A program made the position numbers and the translations under genes. A stretch of DNA of 14,233 nt, taken from positions 1 through 14,233 of the forward strand of contig JALZVD010000322.1 in the NCBI GenBank assembly GCA_023300205.1, written 5' to 3'. Origin of the DNA: Akkermansiaceae bacterium (lineage in GTDB: Bacteria > Verrucomicrobiota > Verrucomicrobiia > Verrucomicrobiales > Akkermansiaceae). Shown one piece after another: positions 9,162-14,233 of this stretch. The notes under the pieces are model-generated. The model ran no database searches, was not told where the DNA came from, and worked only from the letters and a program-made list of their open reading frames with translations. The number at the start of each line of letters is the position of its first letter. Within the stretch, counting starts at the first letter, position 1.

Positions 9162-10076
9162 ATGAACACCAAACAACTACTCATGTCTGCAGCCATAGGA
9201 ACTGCAGCTATCTTTGGTCTTAACTCATGCGGAGATAAGAATGAATCAGAAACTAACTCAGCAAATACTGAAAAAGTCCTCATCATCTCAGCTATTCCAG
9301 ATGAGAAAATCTCAGACCAACAAATCAAATATCAAGCTCTTGCAGACTACCTTGCTAAAGAACTAGAAATTAACGTCAAATTCAGCATCTCAAAAAACTA
9401 CGATGCTGCTGTAACCCGTTTCGCAAATGACGAAGTCCAACTCGTATGGTTCGGCGGTCTCACTGGTGTCCAAGCTCGTAACAAAGTCCCAGGAGCAGAA
9501 GCCATCGCTCAAGGAATTGCTGACCCTAACTACAAATCTTATTTCATCGCTAACAAAAGCACTGGCCTAGAAAAATCTGCAGAATTCCCAACAGCAATCG
9601 CAGACATGACATTCACATTTGGTAGCACCAAGTCAACATCTGGCAGACTCATGCCCACTTGGTTCATCAAACAAGAAACAGGGAAAACTCCTGATGAATT
9701 TTTCACAAAAGGTGTCCAATTCCGCTCATCTGGCAGCCACGTTGCCACTGCTGAAGTCGTTCAAGCTGGCTCCGTCCAAGTAGGAGCACTCAGCTACAAA
9801 ACCTATGACAAAATGGTAGCGAACGGAGATATCGACCCTGAAGTTTGCAAGATCATCTGGGAGACCCCTCCTTATGCTGATTACAACTTCTCCGCTAACC
9901 CATCACTCAATGAAACATTTGGTGAAGGATTCGTCGCTAAACTACAAACTGCACTCATTAAATGCAAAGACGAGAACGCACTCGGCGCCATCAACCGTAA
10001 AGGAATCATCAGCGCTAAAAACTCAGACTTTGATGGTATTGTAAAAGTTGCCAAAGAATTAGGCTTCGTCAAATAG
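9162..10076 (+). CDS. PhnD-like ABC transporter substrate-binding lipoprotein (putative selenate/phosphonate-type oxyanion)
   Basis: This 304-residue protein begins with a lipoprotein signal peptide; lipobox LNSC places the lipidated residue at Cys23, so it is anchored to a membrane facing the periplasm. The body is a two-lobed periplasmic binding protein of the PhnD/phosphonate-binding-like group: LIISAIPDEK, YQALADYLAKEL, VQLVWFGGLTGVQAR, then FTFGSTKSTSGRLMP and PYADYNFSA. The SAIPDE start and the FTFGS..STSGRLMP loop recall the subgroup annotated as putative selenate binders (TIGR04553) more than classical PhnD, but other oxyanions such as phosphite or phosphonate remain possible. It leads the ABC operon: an ATPase gene and a permease gene follow directly. 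No selenium or phosphonate enzymes are nearby. The ATG follows an A-rich stretch without a Shine-Dalgarno sequence. Confidence 0.9.
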   Translation: MNTKQLLMSAAIGTAAIFGLNSCGDKNESETNSANTEKVLIISAIPDEKISDQQIKYQALADYLAKELEINVKFSISKNYDAAVTRFANDEVQLVWFGGLTGVQARNKVPGAEAIAQGIADPNYKSYFIANKSTGLEKSAEFPTAIADMTFTFGSTKSTSGRLMPTWFIKQETGKTPDEFFTKGVQFRSSGSHVATAEVVQAGSVQVGALSYKTYDKMVANGDIDPEVCKIIWETPPYADYNFSANPSLNETFGEGFVAKLQTALIKCKDENALGAINRKGIISAKNSDFDGIVKVAKELGFVK

Positions 10077-10100
10077 TCGATCCCAGTATAAATCTATCAG

Positions 10101-10134
10101 CATCCTTTGAGCTCATCACTCAAAGGATGTTTTT
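10101..10134 (+). terminator. Perfect hairpin plus T-run between binding-protein and ATPase genes (attenuator)
   Basis: CATCCTTTGAG (10101-10111) and CTCAAAGGATG (10119-10129) are perfect 11-bp complements around a 7-base loop, followed by TTTTT (10130-10134). This is a good intrinsic terminator 24 nt past the binding-protein stop. It ends 2 nt before the ATPase ATG (10137), and the AAGGA in its 3' arm is the only Shine-Dalgarno-like sequence for that start. It therefore probably reduces expression of the ATPase and permease relative to the binding protein. Confidence 0.85.
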
Positions 10135-10136
10135 CT

Positions 10137-10901
10137 ATGGCTAAGTTATTTCAACTCCACAATCTATCCAAAAGCTTTGGCTCCACCTCAGCCATTGACA
10201 AGGTAAATCTAGACATTGAAACAGGTGAGATCATTGCTCTCATCGGCTCATCAGGCAGCGGTAAAACCACCCTTCTCAAGCTACTGAACGGCCAACACTT
10301 AGCAGATAAAAACGGAGACGTATCCATCTCCAACACCCCCATAAAACAACTCACCAACACACAACTCCGCAAAGCCAGAAGCTCCATTGCATACATCCCC
10401 CAAGACCTTGGAATCGTCAAGAACCTCAAAGTCTTCCAAAATATTTTCCTAGGAAAAGTAGGCCGTATCAGCACTCCATCCATGCTCTGGAGATTCCTAT
10501 TCCCCCCTAAATCAGAGATTCTCAAAATCCATCAACTTCTCGAAAGAACAGGGATCGAAAAAAAACTCTACAGCGTCACCTCCACTCTATCAGGTGGCCA
10601 ACAACAACGAGTCGCCATCGCCAGAGCCCTCTACCAAGGCGCTCACACCATCCTAGCAGATGAACCCATCTCATCAGTTGACCCCGCAAGAGCAAACAGC
10701 CTCATCCAGCTTCTCATCGATATCAGCCGTGAAAATAACCTCACCCTGATCATGTCCATTCATAACATCGAGCTAGCACAAAAATTCTTCCCCCGCCTCA
10801 TCGGGCTCAAGCACGGAAAAATCATTCTGGATCAATCAAAGGTAACTCCCGCAGAACTAGAAAACCTCTACCAACTCAACGAAGAACAACTCACGCAGTA
10901 A
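10137..10901 (+). CDS. ABC transporter ATP-binding protein, PhnC-like
   Basis: The 254-residue nucleotide-binding subunit hydrolyses ATP on the cytoplasmic face to power the importer. All motifs are intact: Walker A GSSGSGKT (37-44), Q-loop Gln89 (YIPQD), signature LSGGQ (151-155), Walker B ILADE with Glu176, D-loop SSVD, and switch His209 (SIHN). The overall pattern is closest to PhnC of phosphonate/phosphite-type importers. A longer reading frame begins at TTG 10107, but that stretch lies inside the terminator hairpin and adds only SSSLKGCFS-type residues; ATG 10137 gives the normal start MAKLFQL. The permease gene follows after 4 nt, so the two are co-transcribed and probably translationally coupled. 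Confidence 0.93.
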   Translation: MAKLFQLHNLSKSFGSTSAIDKVNLDIETGEIIALIGSSGSGKTTLLKLLNGQHLADKNGDVSISNTPIKQLTNTQLRKARSSIAYIPQDLGIVKNLKVFQNIFLGKVGRISTPSMLWRFLFPPKSEILKIHQLLERTGIEKKLYSVTSTLSGGQQQRVAIARALYQGAHTILADEPISSVDPARANSLIQLLIDISRENNLTLIMSIHNIELAQKFFPRLIGLKHGKIILDQSKVTPAELENLYQLNEEQLTQ

Positions 10902-10905
10902 TTCG

Positions 10906-12723
10906 ATGAGACAACTATACACACAGCAAGATCAAGATTCACAAACATGGAGAAAGCGTACCTTCATCCTCTCCATCATCATCATTCTCGTATTCTGTCT
11001 CTACGCTCTTGGACTCGCCTGGAAAGACTTCCTCCCATCAGAAAATGGCTACAAAGTCTTCAGAAACTTTGCCGCTGCAGCATTCTCTCCAGCCACAGAC
11101 TACGCGCCAGACTCAGGCATCCCAGAAACAGCCCCTCCATACCACCATAAAATTCTCACATCCCTCTGGCTCACTCTACAGTATGCTACATGCGCCATTA
11201 GTATCGCACTCATCATAGGCATCACTCTCGGCTTCTTATGCACAAAATCATGGTGGCCAAAGGCTAATCCCTCCATACTCATACGCACCACTCTTACCAT
11301 TACCCATCGATGCGCTCGCTCCATCATCATCTTTGGCAGATCCATTCATGAACTACTCTGGGCATTACTATTCATCACAGCCCTAGGAACCTCACCCTTT
11401 GCCGCTATTATGGCTCTGGCTATCCCATACGGTTGCACACTGGCAAAAGTCTTCTCTGAAATCATCGATGAGCAAGACACTAGCAATAGCCTCTGTCTCT
11501 CAGCCCACGGCGCTCCATCACTTAGCTCCTGGATCTTTGGTCGATTGCCTACCTCCATCCCAGACCTCCTCAGCTACGCCCTCTACCGCTACGAATGCGC
11601 CATCCGCTCAGCAGCTATACTAGGCTTTGTGGGCATCACCACCATAGGCTACCATATAGAAACCGCCTTTGCAGACGGAAACTATAATGAAGTCTGGACC
11701 CTCCTCTACAGCCTTCTCATTCTACTCATCATCATAGAAAGGCTCAGCAGCTATGTGAGAGGCAGACTCAATACCCCTTCACTACCAAAAAAGATAAACC
11801 CTCTCTCCTCACCGCAATCCAGAGAACAAAGCATAAACTACCTACGCAGACAGGTAAAAAAACAATACTCCTTATCCATCATTACCATCGGGTTCTCTAT
11901 CCTCATTGTCATCGCATGGAACACCGGTGAACCCATGTTCTCAAATCTCAGTAGCGCTCAAAGAGCCGTCAACCTAGAAAGATTCCTCACAAAAGAAATC
12001 ACCCCCTACCCAGTACAACAATCTGGAAACTGGGCAGACGCCATCCCATGGGCCAAACAACTCATTCTAGACAAAGGCCTAGATGCCCTGCTCAAAACTC
12101 TCTACATCGCAACCTCCGCCATCATTATCGCCTTTCTCATAGGCCTCATCAGCTTACCCCTCAGCTCCAACTCACTTAACTCAGCTCACTATTCCGGAAT
12201 ATCCCTCGGTCTCTCAAGAATACAACGAATCACTAAGAAATTCAACTCACTGGCAACCAAATCCATACTCATTATCACCCGCTCTATGCCAGAGTTCCTT
12301 CTCGCCTTTTTACTACTTCAAATCCTCGGCTCCACCGCCTGGCCACTCATCGTAGGTCTCGCCCTTCATAATTACGGCATCATCGGCAGACTAGGTTCCG
12401 AAATCATCGATAACGCAGACCCCAACAACCAAAAAGTAGCCATCACTCATGGAGCAAACACCAGCCAAGTATACCTCTTCACCCTACTCCCCTCCATCTT
12501 CAACCGCCTCCTCCTCTACTTCTTCTACCGCTGGGAAACCTGTATCCGAGACGCCACCGTAATGGGAATGCTAGGCATCAGCTCACTCGGATTCCTCATT
12601 GTCGACTCATCAGCAAGAGACAACCGTGACGAAATGTTCTTCTACATCCTGCTCGGCGCCTGCCTAGTAATGATCGGAGACATCGTCTCAGACATCATCA
12701 GATCTCGGCTAAGATCTACTTAG
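10906..12723 (+). CDS. ABC transporter permease, two PhnE-like units fused in one chain
   Basis: This 605-residue membrane protein has an N-terminal membrane helix (about 20-38) and two copies of the BPD_transp_1 permease unit (about 85-280 and 390-600), joined by a charged linker and another helix (about 322-338). The duplication is easy to see: GRSIHELLWALLF (144-156) against TRSMPEFLLAFLL (458-470), FSEIIDEQD (183-191) against GSEIIDNAD (497-505), and YRYECAIRSAAILG (227-240) against YRWETCIRDATVMG (541-554). Each SEIID segment begins the EAA-type coupling loop that docks on the ATPase. Classical PhnE is one unit of about 260-290 residues working as a dimer, so here one gene makes the whole channel. 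It should form the inner-membrane pore for the upstream binding protein. Its end overlaps the end of trpD by 8 bp. Confidence 0.9.
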   Translation: MRQLYTQQDQDSQTWRKRTFILSIIIILVFCLYALGLAWKDFLPSENGYKVFRNFAAAAFSPATDYAPDSGIPETAPPYHHKILTSLWLTLQYATCAISIALIIGITLGFLCTKSWWPKANPSILIRTTLTITHRCARSIIIFGRSIHELLWALLFITALGTSPFAAIMALAIPYGCTLAKVFSEIIDEQDTSNSLCLSAHGAPSLSSWIFGRLPTSIPDLLSYALYRYECAIRSAAILGFVGITTIGYHIETAFADGNYNEVWTLLYSLLILLIIIERLSSYVRGRLNTPSLPKKINPLSSPQSREQSINYLRRQVKKQYSLSIITIGFSILIVIAWNTGEPMFSNLSSAQRAVNLERFLTKEITPYPVQQSGNWADAIPWAKQLILDKGLDALLKTLYIATSAIIIAFLIGLISLPLSSNSLNSAHYSGISLGLSRIQRITKKFNSLATKSILIITRSMPEFLLAFLLLQILGSTAWPLIVGLALHNYGIIGRLGSEIIDNADPNNQKVAITHGANTSQVYLFTLLPSIFNRLLLYFFYRWETCIRDATVMGMLGISSLGFLIVDSSARDNRDEMFFYILLGACLVMIGDIVSDIIRSRLRST

Positions 12724-13759
12724 CCACTTCCTGCAACTTGCGCAACCTCTCCAGAGCAGCACCACTATCGATCAACTCACCAGCTTTCAACACCCCTGCA
12801 TTCAGATCATCAACCAAGCCTGCACACGCTAAACCTGCCCCAGCATTGAGTAACACCATATCCCTCTTCGGCCCCCTCTCTTCTCCAGAAAGAATCGCCT
12901 CTAGAATCTCTGCATTCACCTCCGCATCACCTCCCACCAGATCTGAAACCACACACTGATCCAGCCCCACATCACCAGGCATTACTGACTCATCCACTAG
13001 ATCCTGATACACCCCAGACTTATAAATATGAGACTCTCCCATCAGACTAAGCTCATCCACCAACCCTCCCTCAGCAGTCTTACCTAGAACAACCCAAGCA
13101 CTATCACGGCCTAAACGCTGAAGTATATCCGCATACACCTGAGACAACCCCTCATTACAAATTCCTACTAGTTGGCACTCGGGCTTAGCCGGATTCAACA
13201 AAGGCCCCACGAGATTGAAAATCGTTCGGACCCCCTCATCCGCTAATATCTTCCTTACCGGGCCTATCACCTTAAATGCCGGATGATACGCAGGCGCATA
13301 CATAAATCCCACACCAGCTGTGCTCAAACACTCACGAAACCTCTCTTTAGAAATCTCCAAATTAACCCCAAGTGCCTCTAACACATCCGCACCTCCACTC
13401 TTAGAAGTAATCCCTCGGTTGCCATGCTTCACAACCACCGCTCCACCCGCAGCAATCACAAACATACTTGTTGTAGAAACATTGAATAAATCCAACTTAT
13501 CTCCACCCGTGCCACAAACATCGATCGTCGGACCATCAAACCGCATCTTATCCAGCTCAGGATCAACAGCTCGCTCCAGACACGCTTGCACAAAATAAGT
13601 GATTTCAGCAGAAGTCTCCCCCTTCTCAGTAAGATTACGTAAGAAATTTGCCTTCTTATCATTACAGATAGATTCATCTAACAGCATCTCTACTGCAACA
13701 TGCACTTCTCTCTCACTAAGTTCCTTACCCTCTTCTAAATGTTTACTTAACGTGTCCAT
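12716..13759 (-). CDS. trpD: Anthranilate phosphoribosyltransferase
   Basis: TrpD joins anthranilate to PRPP to give N-(5'-phosphoribosyl)-anthranilate, the second committed step to tryptophan, in the cytoplasm as a homodimer. The length of 347 residues is normal. Family motifs are present: VCGTGGD (81-87) for the PRPP pyrophosphate, FNVST (92-96), KHGNRGITSKSGGADVLEALG (start at 111), the anthranilate-site region HPAFK and FNLVGPLLNPA (181-191), and the VDELS acidic pair (235-236) for Mg. The Gly in SKSGGAD replaces the more usual Ser, a mild change. There is no other trp gene in the window. GAGG lies 4 nt before the ATG (13767-13764), one of very few Shine-Dalgarno-like sites here. The 3' end overlaps that of the convergent permease gene. 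Confidence 0.95.
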   Translation of the reverse strand: MDTLSKHLEEGKELSEREVHVAVEMLLDESICNDKKANFLRNLTEKGETSAEITYFVQACLERAVDPELDKMRFDGPTIDVCGTGGDKLDLFNVSTTSMFVIAAGGAVVVKHGNRGITSKSGGADVLEALGVNLEISKERFRECLSTAGVGFMYAPAYHPAFKVIGPVRKILADEGVRTIFNLVGPLLNPAKPECQLVGICNEGLSQVYADILQRLGRDSAWVVLGKTAEGGLVDELSLMGESHIYKSGVYQDLVDESVMPGDVGLDQCVVSDLVGGDAEVNAEILEAILSGEERGPKRDMVLLNAGAGLACAGLVDDLNAGVLKAGELIDSGAALERLRKLQEVAK

Positions 13760-13763
13760 TGCA

Positions 13764-13767
13764 CCTC
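13764..13767 (-). promoter_or_regulatory. Shine-Dalgarno-like site of trpD
   Basis: GAGG within TGAGGTGCA, read on the minus strand, lies 4 nt before the trpD ATG at 13759. The spacing is a little short. It supports this start, and it stands out because most starts in the window have no such site. Confidence 0.5.
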
Positions 13768-13885
13768 ATATAATAACAACACTATCCACTAAAACACCAG
13801 TACTTTAGTTCCTCTCCTTTAGAAATGTCAGATAATTTTAGACTTCTAACTGGACGTATCGATATTCATCATTACATTAACTTTC

Positions 13886-13996
13886 ATGAAATCTTGTCTC
13901 GCTATGATCATTATCCTACTTCTCTGCGCCGGTGTGATCGGCACAGTAGCCGTAATGTATTTTGCTAGCTCAAGCACAGAAATTGAAAGCTCCTAG
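13886..13996 (+). CDS. Putative 36-residue single-pass membrane micro-protein
   Basis: ATG 13886 opens a 36-codon frame ending at TAG 13994-13996. Its product starts MKSCLAMIIILLLCAGVIG, one continuous hydrophobic helix of about 22 residues (to about MYFA), then a short polar tail SSSTEIESS. The clean layout (basic start, one membrane span, polar end) and its position in a gap otherwise free of genes argue for a real small protein. There is no Shine-Dalgarno sequence, as at most starts here. The C-rich, G-poor composition of the strand can also produce hydrophobic frames by chance. No known family is recognised. The gene is transcribed away from trpD. Confidence 0.5.
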   Translation: MKSCLAMIIILLLCAGVIGTVAVMYFASSSTEIESS

Positions 13997-14008
13997 CAAT
14001 AGCTTTCA
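13984..14008 (+). repeat. Short inverted repeat at the end of the micro-ORF
   Basis: TGAAAGCT (13984-13991) and AGCTTTCA (14001-14008) are perfect 8-bp complements around nine bases that include the TAG stop of the micro-ORF. There is no T-run after it, so it is at best a weak terminator or an RNA-stabilising hairpin. Confidence 0.4.
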
Positions 14009-14086
14009 TAAGCCTCAAATCTAAAACAGATCAGGCCACTTATTCTCTTCATTCTGATAAAGAGAGCATTCTCCTCACTGCTTAAC

Positions 14087-14115
14087 TTGACCTCTCTGGC
14101 ATTCTCTCACATAAT
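14087..14115 (+). promoter_or_regulatory. Sigma70-type promoter for the right-end secreted-protein gene
   Basis: TTGACC (14087-14092) and CATAAT (14110-14115) each match the consensus at five of six positions and are exactly 17 nt apart. This is the best promoter visible in the window. The ATG at 14129 lies 13 nt past the -10 box, so transcription would start only a few bases before the start codon, giving a leaderless or nearly leaderless message. Confidence 0.65.
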
Positions 14116-14128
14116 TAGTTTATCAATC

Positions 14129-14233
14129 ATGCTTAAACTAATATCCATCTTGAAGCTTACCACCCTTTGCTGCCTTTCCCCTCTCCACGCGCAGGAATCC
14201 TCTTCGGCAGAAGAAATACCCGCGTCTCCAAAT
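14129..14233 (+). CDS. Secreted protein, N-terminal fragment (runs off window)
   Basis: ATG 14129 starts a frame that stays open to the last base (35 codons). The product begins with a Sec signal peptide: basic MLKLISILK, a hydrophobic core (LTTLCCLSPL) and a likely cleavage after the Ala of LHAQ. A Ser/Glu/Pro-rich mature start (ESSSAEEIPASPN) follows. A promoter with good spacing lies just upstream. The function cannot be told from this fragment. Confidence 0.65.
   Translation, partial: MLKLISILKLTTLCCLSPLHAQESSSAEEIPASPN

Noticed and set aside
10107..10136. TTG-initiated extension of the ATPase gene
   Set aside because: It lies inside the terminator hairpin, adds residues unlike the family, and ATG 10137 gives the standard start.

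Overview
The window looks like chromosomal DNA of a Verrucomicrobiota bacterium, probably Verrucomicrobiae near Rubritalea-type marine genera; the genus is a guess. The basis is the company the genes keep: a DUF1592/DUF1588/DUF1585 protein with a CxxCH site, a CPBP protease of the exosortase-associated CAAX type, a small secreted protein resembling the exosortase-associated TIGR04073 family, and a ribosomal protein bS21 with an Ala/Lys-rich tail. There are no transposases, integrases, CRISPR arrays, tRNAs or rRNAs, so this is ordinary core/accessory chromosome rather than an island.

Layout. Positions 1-1863 (+) hold the 3' part of the DUF1592/1588/1585 gene. It converges on a compact minus-strand group: an Lrp/AsnC-type regulator (4311-3826), a class I/II aminotransferase (3822-2647) and the CPBP protease (2631-1876), with 3 and 15 nt between genes. 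Upstream, also on the minus strand, are leuB (5536-4418) and rpsU (5952-5668), separated by a clear intrinsic terminator. A divergent intergenic region (5953-6162) separates rpsU from a rightward Ser/Thr protein kinase (6163-8439) with one transmembrane segment and a helical-repeat-like extracytoplasmic half. Next comes the TIGR04073-like secreted protein (8532-8960) with its own terminator. A three-gene ABC importer follows (9162-12723): a PhnD-like lipoprotein, a PhnC-like ATPase and a permease in which two PhnE-like units are fused. trpD (13759-12716, -) converges on it with an 8-bp overlap. The right end has a 36-residue membrane micro-ORF and the first 35 codons of a secreted protein behind a good sigma70-type promoter.

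How it fits together. The importer is a complete transport unit (capture, energy, channel). Its binding protein resembles the PhnD-like group annotated as putative selenate binders, so an oxyanion substrate is plausible but unproven. A perfect 11-bp hairpin plus T-run sits between the binding-protein gene and the ATPase start, which suggests that much transcription stops after the lipoprotein gene. The regulator-aminotransferase pair looks like an amino-acid-responsive unit. leuB and trpD are biosynthetic genes standing apart from other leu or trp genes within this window.

The plus strand is visibly richer in C than G over most of the window, whichever strand is coding, which suggests replication-strand asymmetry with the housekeeping genes (rpsU, leuB, trpD) on the leading strand. 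Shine-Dalgarno sequences are mostly absent. I see no clearly new system. The best leads are the transporter hairpin, the unknown specificity of the fused-permease importer, the exosortase-associated genes and the kinase sensor half.
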